Source of the DNA: Nitrososphaerota archaeon
GTDB lineage: Archaea > Thermoproteota > Nitrososphaeria > Nitrososphaerales > Gagatemarchaeaceae
Length of the DNA: 6,005 bases
Assembly: GCA_005877185.1 (NCBI GenBank)
Contig: VBPQ01000092.1
Span: forward strand, 1-6,005
Reading direction: 5' to 3'
A program made the translations under genes and the position numbers. The stretch's first letter is position 1; every line of letters begins with the position of its first letter. Positions 1-5,302 of this stretch are shown here, one piece after another. The notes below the pieces were generated by a model, which made no database searches, was not told the origin of the DNA, and worked only from the letters and a program-made list of their open reading frames with translations.

Positions 1-1451
1 GAAGCGCCACGGGCAAGTCGATCTTTTCGAAAGTCTGGGAGAGCCACCTGCTCGCAGAGAGGCCCGACGGGCAGTCACTCATATACGTCGACAGGCATCT
101 CACCCACGAGGTAACCTCCCCCCTCGCCTTCGAGGCTCTCAGAAAGGCCGGGCGGAGGGTTAGGCGTCCCGACCTCACCTTCGGGGTGATGGACCACAAC
201 GTACCGACGGGGGACAGGAGTCTTCCCGTCGCCGACGAGATGTCGAGCAGGCAGATGATGGCGCTCACGAACAACGCAGCACAGTTCGGGTTCACTCTGT
301 TCGACTACTTCAGCCCCTACCAGGGAATCTCACACGTGATCGGGCCTGAGCTGGGGCTGACGATCCCGGGGATCACTTTAACATGCGGCGACAGCCACAC
401 CTCAACGCACGGCGCCCTGGGGGCGCTCGCTCTCGGGATAGGCTCGAGCGAGGGCGAGCACGTCTTTGCTACTCAGTCCTTGTGGCTCAAGAAGCCGAGG
501 GAGATGGCAGTCACCCTTAGGGGGAGGCTTCCTCACGGGGTCACATCTAAGGATGTCATCCTCTCGGTCATAAGGCGGATCGGGACAGGGGGCGCTATCG
601 GGCACGTCGTAGAGTTCGGGGGCGAGGCTACCTCGAACTTCTCTGTCGAAGAAAGGTTGACGATAACGAACATGGCAATCGAGGGAGGGGCCCGGACCGC
701 GATCATCTCGCCGGACGAGAAGGTCTACGAATACATCAGAGGCTCCCGATTCGCCCCGAGCGGAGAGGATTGGGGAGAGGCGTTGGAGCAGTGGAGGTCG
801 CTCCCATCTGACCCAGGTGCCGATTACGACTCTAGGGCCGATTTCAATCTCTCCGACCTAGAGCCCCAGGTCAGCTGGGGAACGAACCCGGCGATGACCG
901 CAGGCGTTACTGAGAGTATTCCCTCTCCCAGCGAAGCGCCGTCAAAAGAGGATGCTCTGAGCCTGGAACGTGCGCTGAAGTACATGGGGCTCGCACCAGG
1001 AACGAGAATAACAGATATCCCTCTCGATACGGTCTTCATCGGCTCGTGCACCAACGCGCGGCTCTCCGATTTGACAGAGGCCGCCCGAGTCGTAAAGGGC
1101 AACAGTGTCAGCCGAGGAGTCCGTGCCTTGGTGGTCCCCGGCTCCCAGCTCGTGAAGAAAAACGCGGAGGCGCTAGGGCTGGATAGGATATTCATAGAGG
1201 CGGGGTTCGAGTGGAGGAACTCAGGGTGCAGCATGTGCATCGGGATGAACGAAGACAAACTCTCCCCAGGCGAGAGATGCGCCAGCACATCGAATCGAAA
1301 CTTCGAGAACAGGCAGGGACCAGGAGGGAGGACGCACCTGGTCAGCCCCATCATGGCTGCGGCAGCGGCTCTTCATGGTAGGTTTGTCGATACACGAGAT
1401 GTCGAGCTCGTCAACCCCGAGGAGCTGGCTCCGGGTGGGGTGAATGCCTGA
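1..1451 (+). CDS. leuC: 3-isopropylmalate dehydratase large subunit (5' end outside window)
   Basis: Large subunit of isopropylmalate isomerase, the cytoplasmic 4Fe-4S enzyme that converts 2-isopropylmalate to 3-isopropylmalate in leucine synthesis, working with LeuD. The open frame runs from the window edge (first whole codon at 3) to TGA at 1449-1451, 482 visible residues. The frame matches LeuC from its very N-terminus: YVDRHLTHEVTSP, then MDHNVPT (visible residues about 62-68), CGDSHTSTHGA, VVEFGGEA, WGTNP, FIGSCTNAR, GCSMCIGMN, and GERCASTSNRNFE. The three cluster cysteines are at visible residues 349, 409 and 412, two off the positions I remember for E. coli LeuC (347, 407, 410), so only one or a few codons are missing. 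No ATG, GTG or TTG lies in frame before the GTG at 186, and that GTG is too far in to be the start because conserved sequence precedes it. Length and motifs are of the long bacterial-type LeuC, not the shorter (about 420 aa) archaeal type. It overlaps leuD by 8 bases. Confidence 0.97.
   Translation, partial: SATGKSIFSKVWESHLLAERPDGQSLIYVDRHLTHEVTSPLAFEALRKAGRRVRRPDLTFGVMDHNVPTGDRSLPVADEMSSRQMMALTNNAAQFGFTLFDYFSPYQGISHVIGPELGLTIPGITLTCGDSHTSTHGALGALALGIGSSEGEHVFATQSLWLKKPREMAVTLRGRLPHGVTSKDVILSVIRRIGTGGAIGHVVEFGGEATSNFSVEERLTITNMAIEGGARTAIISPDEKVYEYIRGSRFAPSGEDWGEALEQWRSLPSDPGADYDSRADFNLSDLEPQVSWGTNPAMTAGVTESIPSPSEAPSKEDALSLERALKYMGLAPGTRITDIPLDTVFIGSCTNARLSDLTEAARVVKGNSVSRGVRALVVPGSQLVKKNAEALGLDRIFIEAGFEWRNSGCSMCIGMNEDKLSPGERCASTSNRNFENRQGPGGRTHLVSPIMAAAAALHGRFVDTRDVELVNPEELAPGGVNA
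1433..1443 (+). promoter_or_regulatory. Purine-rich ribosome-binding site for leuD
   Basis: The bases GGGTGGGGTGA lie directly before the leuD ATG at 1444, inside the last codons of leuC. They contain GGTG-type motifs that can pair with the archaeal 16S rRNA 3' end, supporting this ATG and translational coupling of leuD to leuC. The exact paired bases and spacing are ambiguous because two GGTG-like cores are present. Confidence 0.45.
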
Positions 1452-2064
1452 GCCACTTCGAGAGGTTATCGGAAAGGTCTGCCCTCTCGAGGCGGACGAT
1501 GTCGATACAGACCAGATCTTTCCCGCGCAGTTCCTGAAGGTGATAGAGAGAAGAGGGCTCGAAAGATATCTCTTCTACGGGTTGAGGCACGACGAGAAGG
1601 GCAACGTTCACGGGCGCTTTGTCCTGGACAGAGCTGCGTTCAGAGGGGCAAGGATTCTCGTGGCCGGGAAGAATTTCGGTATCGGCTCCTCAAGGGAGAA
1701 CGCAGTCTGGGCTCTGGCGGACTTTGGAATAAGGTGCGTCATCGCATCCTCCTTCGGCGATATCTTCTACAACAACGCATCGAAGAACGGCCTCCTCTGC
1801 GTGCGTCTCCCGAATCAGAAGGTCATAGACCTCAGGGAGAGGGCCGCCTCCGCGGACCTTACCCTCTCCGTAGACCTCGCGAGCCAGACAATTTCAGACG
1901 GAAAGACGACCTTGGCTTTCGAGGTCGAGCCATACATCAAAGAGAGGCTCCTGAAAGGGATGGACGACGTCGCATTCACTCTCGAGAACTACGAGGCCGA
2001 GATAAGCGAGTACGAGCGCAGAATCCCTCGCTTCGTCATTCCCGGCAACCCTAGCTCGCCCTGA
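1444..2064 (+). CDS. leuD: 3-isopropylmalate dehydratase small subunit
   Basis: Small (swivel-domain) subunit of isopropylmalate isomerase, partner of LeuC in leucine synthesis. The 206-residue protein has the conserved N-terminal strand and loop DVDTDQIFPAQFLK (residues 19-32), the substrate-phosphate/carboxylate-binding style segment GKNFGIGSSREN (75-86), and ASSFGDIFYNNASKNGLL (101-118). Its length is that of the bacterial-type LeuD (about 200 residues) and not the short archaeal type (about 165), consistent with the long LeuC beside it. The start is the ATG at 1444, overlapping leuC by 8 bases with a GGTG-rich stretch in front. Compared with the E. coli/Bacillus sequence GCGSSREHAPWAL that I remember, this protein has Ile for Cys, Asn for His and Val for Pro in that motif; GSSRE itself is intact, so I expect an active enzyme. 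Its last 14 bases overlap the 3' end of the converging PLP-enzyme gene. Confidence 0.96.
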   Translation: MPEPLREVIGKVCPLEADDVDTDQIFPAQFLKVIERRGLERYLFYGLRHDEKGNVHGRFVLDRAAFRGARILVAGKNFGIGSSRENAVWALADFGIRCVIASSFGDIFYNNASKNGLLCVRLPNQKVIDLRERAASADLTLSVDLASQTISDGKTTLAFEVEPYIKERLLKGMDDVAFTLENYEAEISEYERRIPRFVIPGNPSSP

Positions 2065-3112
2065 GCGCGCGTAGGAGCTGGTCAATCTCCTCCGCTGTGT
2101 TGTAGAAGTGAGGCGAGACCCGCAGATGGTTGTACCTACCTGACACGACTATCCTCTTCGCTGCCAGCTTCTCGACGAGCAGCCTCTGATCCTTCGACTC
2201 GAAGGTGACTATGCCACCCCCGGGGCTCTCTTCAAGGGGAGGGGTCAGCATCTTCTTCCCGAGCCCCCGGAGGCCGGTGATCAACTCCTCCTTTCTCCTC
2301 GTAATCACCCTGAACCTCGACCCGGGGTCCGTGGAGAGAGCGAACTTCATGGCCTCTATGGCCCCGCGAACGACCACCGCGGCCGACGTCCCCCACTCGA
2401 ACCTCGCGGCCGTCGCCGAAGGCTCCGCCTTATCTGCAGGGAATGGTATGTCGAACGGGTCTCTCTTCACCTGAGCCCTCTCAATCACGTTGTCCTTCAC
2501 CCCAAACCAGCCGAGGTAGGCGGGCTTCATTGAGTCAAGACGCTTCTCGTCGAGAAATACGCAAGCCGCTCCATGGGGTCCGCAGAGCCATTTGTAAAAG
2601 CCGCAGACGAGCCCATCGACTCCGTCACGCTTGACGTCTATGGGGAATACACCGACCCCGTGGAAGGCGTCAACGAGAGCCACTGCATCCATCCTGTGTG
2701 CGAGGTCCGCTATCTCTCTCACCCTCTCCCGGTACCCGCTCAACCACGAAACGTAATCGACCGCGACAGCCGCGGTCTCCTCGTCGATCGCCCGCTCCCA
2801 CGCCTCGAGGGGGACGATTCCGTTGCGCCCCCGGAGGACCACGACCTTCTTCAGGAGCCCAGACTCGCGCATTCTCTGCCAGAGCAGGATGTTGCTGGGG
2901 AAGTTGAGGTCGCTCACGACGACCTTCTTCTTCGAGAGGTCGAGCGAGGAGGCCAATTCAACGAGCCCGAGGCTCGCGCTCGGTACAACCCCCACCTCGT
3001 TGTCTCTCGCGCCAATCAGCTTGGCGAACAGCTTTCTCAGCTTCACGATATCGGCGAGCCAATCCTCCCAACGTTCTCCTTCACGCGACCACTCTTCCAC
3101 GAACTCCTCCAT
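2051..3112 (-). CDS. Class V aminotransferase-fold PLP enzyme (start uncertain)
   Basis: Fold type I PLP enzyme of the class V aminotransferase/cysteine-desulfurase superfamily (COG0520-like, isopenicillin-N-epimerase or selenocysteine-lyase-like members). Numbering from the ATG at 3112 (353 aa): SASLGL (45-50, cofactor phosphate region), VDAFHGVGVFPIDV (147-160) with the Asp that contacts the PLP ring nitrogen (D148) and the His after it (H151), GFYKWLCGPHG (171-181) with the Schiff-base lysine K174, RFEWGT (237-242), and a C-terminal RVSPHFYNTAEEID (331-344) with a likely carboxylate-binding Arg. I see no SufS/NifS catalytic-Cys loop, so cysteine desulfurase activity is unlikely; substrate unknown. 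The coordinates use the only ATG, but conserved coding sequence clearly precedes it (separate entry), so the native protein is probably 20-30 residues longer. It is last in the minus-strand cluster; its stop (TAG, 2051-2053) lies inside leuD's 3' end. Confidence 0.9.
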   Translation of the reverse strand: MEEFVEEWSREGERWEDWLADIVKLRKLFAKLIGARDNEVGVVPSASLGLVELASSLDLSKKKVVVSDLNFPSNILLWQRMRESGLLKKVVVLRGRNGIVPLEAWERAIDEETAAVAVDYVSWLSGYRERVREIADLAHRMDAVALVDAFHGVGVFPIDVKRDGVDGLVCGFYKWLCGPHGAACVFLDEKRLDSMKPAYLGWFGVKDNVIERAQVKRDPFDIPFPADKAEPSATAARFEWGTSAAVVVRGAIEAMKFALSTDPGSRFRVITRRKEELITGLRGLGKKMLTPPLEESPGGGIVTFESKDQRLLVEKLAAKRIVVSGRYNHLRVSPHFYNTAEEIDQLLRALRAS

Positions 3113-3204
3113 GGCCCGGGTGACGGAGAGAGGCGGAAGACCGGCTCCGGCGCTGTCCAGGTAGGTACGCGTCGAGAGGGCGGGGATCTTCTGACGCGCC
3201 CCAC
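3113..3204 (-). other. Upstream coding extension of the PLP enzyme lacking a usual start codon
   Basis: Reading the PLP-enzyme frame upstream of its ATG (3112) gives TRTYLDSAGAGLPPLSVTRA, ending at 3113. The YLDSAGAGLPP part matches the conserved first strand of class V enzymes (YLDNAA-type) that helps form the active site, so this is coding. The frame stays open back to TGA at 3278-3280 but contains no ATG, GTG or TTG. Non-standard candidates are ATC at 3187-3185 (nine residues before the YLDS strand's Leu, with GGTGGGG upstream) and CTG at 3223-3221. In the neighbouring frame a TTG/GTG pair lies at 3207-3202; one extra C in the C-run (minus strand of 3182-3185) would join that GTG to this frame and give a normal-length N-terminus. 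A natural frameshift, an assembly indel or a rare start codon are all possible. Confidence 0.75.
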
Positions 3205-3240
3205 CAACCCTTTGACGCGCCAGAGTCGATCGAACCTCTT

Positions 3241-3256
3241 CGCTCGCTCGCTCGCT
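3241..3256. repeat. Tetranucleotide tandem repeat (CGCT)x4
   Basis: Four perfect CGCT units in a row (AGCG on the minus strand). The repeat begins inside the methyltransferase stop codon (3257-3255) and ends ahead of the reading frame of the PLP enzyme. On the minus strand the TAG stop precedes nearly all of the repeat, so a change in copy number would not alter the methyltransferase product, but would change the spacing or frame for any PLP-enzyme start lying upstream of it. Four units is short and may be chance in GC-rich DNA. Confidence 0.7.
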
Positions 3257-3797
3257 ACGGGCCCGGGCTGGCCGCCCTCATTGCGGGGGCCCTCCGGATG
3301 GAATAGACCGCGAGAGTCTCGTAGAAGAGCCTCTCGCCCTCTTCGATGGTCATCGTCAGTCCGTGCTTCCTGCAGATGAACTCTATCCTCTCCTTCGGAT
3401 TGTAGCTCGAAAGGAGAATCACTATCGTCCCTGTAGCCTTCACAACCCTGACAGCTTCTTCGAGAAATGCCACGGCCGCGTCAACCCCGTCTCTCCCGCC
3501 ATCGACCGCGGCATCTGAAACCTCTTCCGAGGGCAGGTACGGAGGGTTGAAGGCAACGAGGTCGAAAGTGGAGTCCCTGAAGCAGGAAGCTCTGTCTGCG
3601 AGAACTAATTCGCACCCGCCCAAGGGCATCTCCGGGGGCACGATGTCCGTCCCGACGACGAAGCTGAAGCGTTTGACGAGTTCAGACAAGTTCCCCCCGT
3701 TTCCAGAACCAATCTCTAGGCAGGCCTCCCCGGAGAACCTGGCCAGGACTCGTCTCAGGAGCAAAGAGTCTTCCGAGGCGAGATAGACTCGATTCAT
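3255..3797 (-). CDS. HemK2/Mtq2-type release factor glutamine methyltransferase
   Basis: SAM-dependent class I methyltransferase, 180 residues. It resembles the single-domain HemK2/Mtq2 (human N6AMT1) family, which methylates the glutamine of the GGQ loop of eRF1/aRF1, usually with a Trm112 partner; that target is inferred from family. Visible features: N-terminal VYLASEDSLLL (4-14), as in the family's YxPxEDTxLL; SAM-binding LEIGSGNG (27-34); acidic residue D51 at the end of the second strand; the amide-methyltransferase signature NPPYLP (84-89); and the following GGRDG (100-104), matching the GGxxG of N6AMT1. It lacks the N-terminal helical domain of bacterial PrmC, as expected for this family. 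The C-terminal RRAPAMRAASPGP tail looks unstructured. The ATG at 3797 overlaps the upstream small gene's TGA as ATGA, which supports the start and suggests coupled translation. No Trm112 gene is visible in the window. Confidence 0.88.
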   Translation of the reverse strand: MNRVYLASEDSLLLRRVLARFSGEACLEIGSGNGGNLSELVKRFSFVVGTDIVPPEMPLGGCELVLADRASCFRDSTFDLVAFNPPYLPSEEVSDAAVDGGRDGVDAAVAFLEEAVRVVKATGTIVILLSSYNPKERIEFICRKHGLTMTIEEGERLFYETLAVYSIRRAPAMRAASPGP

Positions 3798-4078
3798 TCG
3801 CCCAGTTCGTGGGAGACCATCGTCTTGTACTCCTCCGGGGAGAGGATCTGGGTCACGTTCTGCGTCGCGTAGAAATACGCAGGTGAACCATCCGGGGCGT
3901 ACGCCAGGCTGCCGTCTGGATTCTGCAGCCTCGTAACCTTGACTACCGCCGGCTTGACGCCGAGAACCGTCCCGTCGTCGAGGGCGTAGTAAGAGAACCT
4001 CTCCTGAAGTGGTTTGTAGCCGACAACTCTTCCCTTGGGCTGTGGAGCGGGAATCACGTGCTCGGGTCCACGCCCCAC
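3794..4078 (-). CDS. Small unrecognised protein upstream of the release-factor methyltransferase
   Basis: I do not recognise this family. The frame encodes 94 residues from a GTG at 4078, or 87 from an in-frame GTG at 4057. It is rich in alternating hydrophobic and aromatic residues typical of a small beta-rich soluble fold: GRVVGYKPLQERFSYYALDD (residues 16-35), then VLGVKPAVVKVTRL (38-51), an Asn-Pro-Asp-Gly / Pro-Asp-Gly turn region (53-64), and a C-terminal LSPEEYKTM helix (79-87). No cysteines, membrane segment or signal peptide are visible. Coding status is supported by protein-like composition, the ATGA overlap with the methyltransferase, and a TATA-like element just upstream. That element is about 27 bases from the GTG at 4057, the spacing for a leaderless transcript, so the shorter form starting MIPAPQPKGR may be the real one; the GTG at 4078 abuts the TATA element and would probably not be in that transcript. 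Coupling to the methyltransferase hints at a role near translation, but this is inference. Confidence 0.75.
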   Translation of the reverse strand: MGRGPEHVIPAPQPKGRVVGYKPLQERFSYYALDDGTVLGVKPAVVKVTRLQNPDGSLAYAPDGSPAYFYATQNVTQILSPEEYKTMVSHELGE

Positions 4079-4088
4079 ATTAAAAAGG
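4079..4088 (-). promoter_or_regulatory. Candidate archaeal TATA box for the small protein-methyltransferase-PLP enzyme genes
   Basis: On the minus strand the bases read CTTTTTAAAT, one of the few AT-rich stretches in this GC-rich window and the only one placed in a gap between genes. Its centre (about 4084) is about 27 bases upstream of the in-frame GTG at 4057, matching the usual TATA-to-start distance for a leaderless archaeal mRNA. The T5 tract also starts about 9 bases after the AsnB-like stop codon, so it could contribute to termination of the upstream transcript. No clear BRE is visible next to it. Confidence 0.5.
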
Positions 4089-4096
4089 AATCGAAG

Positions 4097-5302
4097 CTAG
4101 GGGAGCAGTTTGAGGATCCCGGAGCTGTACTGCGCCGCCTTCTTCGGCGATTCGGCCACCTCCTCAGGCAGTCCCAGTAGCTTCGCCGATTCCCTCAACA
4201 CGTGTTTCCTAGTGCCACCCCAGATTTTGAAATCAGGTGAGATGCTTAGGGCGAAGGACGCCACACTCTCATCCGCAAACGGGAACCTAGGCTCCGCATA
4301 CCTTGAGCAGGCGAGTTCGTCCCGCACAAGTCCCACCTGCCCGCAGCGAGCGAGATCCTCTTCCATCATCGTCTCCGCCGCGAGGACTCCTCCCTCCTCT
4401 GTCGCCCGCACGTACTTTACGTAGCCTCCGAAGAGTTCGTCCGCGAGCTGGCCGAGGAGTATCGTCTCCGCCCCGTTCTCTCTCGCGAGCCTCGCTGTCG
4501 TCGAATAGATGCACCAGAGTGCCCGGTCCATCGGCGTCGGCTCGAAGGGAAGGTCCAGCGCCTTCAGCTCTCGTCGGATGTCGTCCCCGGTGACTGCTCT
4601 CGAAACCATCGGGAGGCCGAGTTTCTCCGCGATCGACTCCGACTGCTTTTCGTCTCTCGACCCGCCCGAGAAGGTGCTGCAGAGAATCACGTCGCTGTGC
4701 CTCGCCGCGCAGTGGGCGACGATCGAGCTGTCCAGGCCCCCAGAGAACGAGACTGCCACGCGACGCTCTCCCTCCACCCTCCTCCTCACCGAACTCTCGA
4801 GGAGGCCGGCGAGTCCCGACGCGGCGCTCGACATCGAATCCGGAGGGTGCACCCTACCGAGAAAGCGCGTCCTTACGGAGGCGCCGGATGTCCGGTAGCT
4901 GCTCCCGGGAGGGAGAAGCCTCCCTTCCTGAGGACTCGAAAGGAATCTGTGGTCGCTCGCAATAGACTTCCCGTCCCGCGATACGTACAGTGGTCTCGTT
5001 CCGAGGAGGTCCCGCCCGGCGAGTACGCTCCCCCCCTCCTCTACGTCGAGGAAGGAGAACTCTCCACTCGGGTTTTCTCTTCCATCGAAGAGCGGTCCGT
5101 GAACTGCGGGCAGCCCCCCCTCCCCGTCGAGGAGGAGGACCGCGATCACAAGCTCGGCCTCTCGAAGCACGACGGGATCCCGAAAGTCCGCGCCGTCACT
5201 CGCGAGCACTCTCCTCCGATGCCTGTCGACCCTCGGGAGAGATTTCCGCAGGCGGTCCTTCGCCCCCTCCCCCAAAAAGACAGCGAAGGCGCTGCAGTGC
5301 AT
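4097..5302 (-). CDS. Asparagine-synthetase-like protein with degenerate glutaminase domain
   Basis: AsnB-related protein of 401 residues (numbering from the ATG at 5302). The C-terminal half is an ATP-pyrophosphatase synthetase domain: PPi-loop SFSGGLDSS (185-193), DEKQSESIAEKLGL (217-230), GQLADELFGGY (284-294; usual form GQGADELFGGY), and a C-terminal LPEEVAESPKKAAQYSSG segment like the LP..I..R.K...Q.G end of AsnB. The N-terminal half resembles a class II glutaminase only in part: it keeps RDLLGTRPLYV (97-107), like ARDPLGIRPLYY, but the NGEIYN and RGPD motifs are not recognisable, and the first Cys is residue 3 (MHC), not residue 2, so a free N-terminal Cys nucleophile would need unusual processing. 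It may use ammonia, or another substrate altogether. At about 400 residues it is shorter than AsnB (500-600). A TTG precedes the ATG (5305-5303); I prefer the ATG, which overlaps the helicase stop as TGATG. Whether it makes asparagine is uncertain. Confidence 0.85.
   Translation of the reverse strand: MHCSAFAVFLGEGAKDRLRKSLPRVDRHRRRVLASDGADFRDPVVLREAELVIAVLLLDGEGGLPAVHGPLFDGRENPSGEFSFLDVEEGGSVLAGRDLLGTRPLYVSRDGKSIASDHRFLSSPQEGRLLPPGSSYRTSGASVRTRFLGRVHPPDSMSSAASGLAGLLESSVRRRVEGERRVAVSFSGGLDSSIVAHCAARHSDVILCSTFSGGSRDEKQSESIAEKLGLPMVSRAVTGDDIRRELKALDLPFEPTPMDRALWCIYSTTARLARENGAETILLGQLADELFGGYVKYVRATEEGGVLAAETMMEEDLARCGQVGLVRDELACSRYAEPRFPFADESVASFALSISPDFKIWGGTRKHVLRESAKLLGLPEEVAESPKKAAQYSSGILKLLP

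Noticed and set aside
186..188. GTG at 186 as the leuC start
   Set aside because: Conserved LeuC N-terminal sequence (YVDRHLTHEVTSP and following) lies upstream in the same frame, so the start is beyond the left edge.
824..1354. Minus-strand open frame (176 codons) inside leuC
   Set aside because: Lies antisense to the most conserved part of LeuC, including the cluster cysteines; no family features.
2051..3112. Cysteine desulfurase (SufS/NifS) for the PLP enzyme
   Set aside because: No catalytic-cysteine loop in the C-terminal half, and no Suf/Isc genes nearby.
3258..3268. GC palindromes (CGGGCCCG, GCCCGGGC) as a terminator hairpin after the methyltransferase
   Set aside because: Short, overlapping self-complementary stretches inside coding sequence with no T-run after them on the minus strand; expected in GC-rich DNA.
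2573..3379. Long plus-strand open frame (268 codons) opposite the PLP enzyme
   Set aside because: It is antisense to a gene with clear class V motifs (K174, DAFH, RVSPHFYNT), has low-complexity Arg/Pro/Ser-rich composition, and ends antisense to the methyltransferase. A GC-rich shadow frame.
3255..3797. Bacterial PrmC-type release factor methyltransferase
   Set aside because: The NPPY motif is shared, but the protein is only 180 aa, lacks the PrmC N-terminal helical domain, and has the EDSLLL and GGRDG features of HemK2/N6AMT1.
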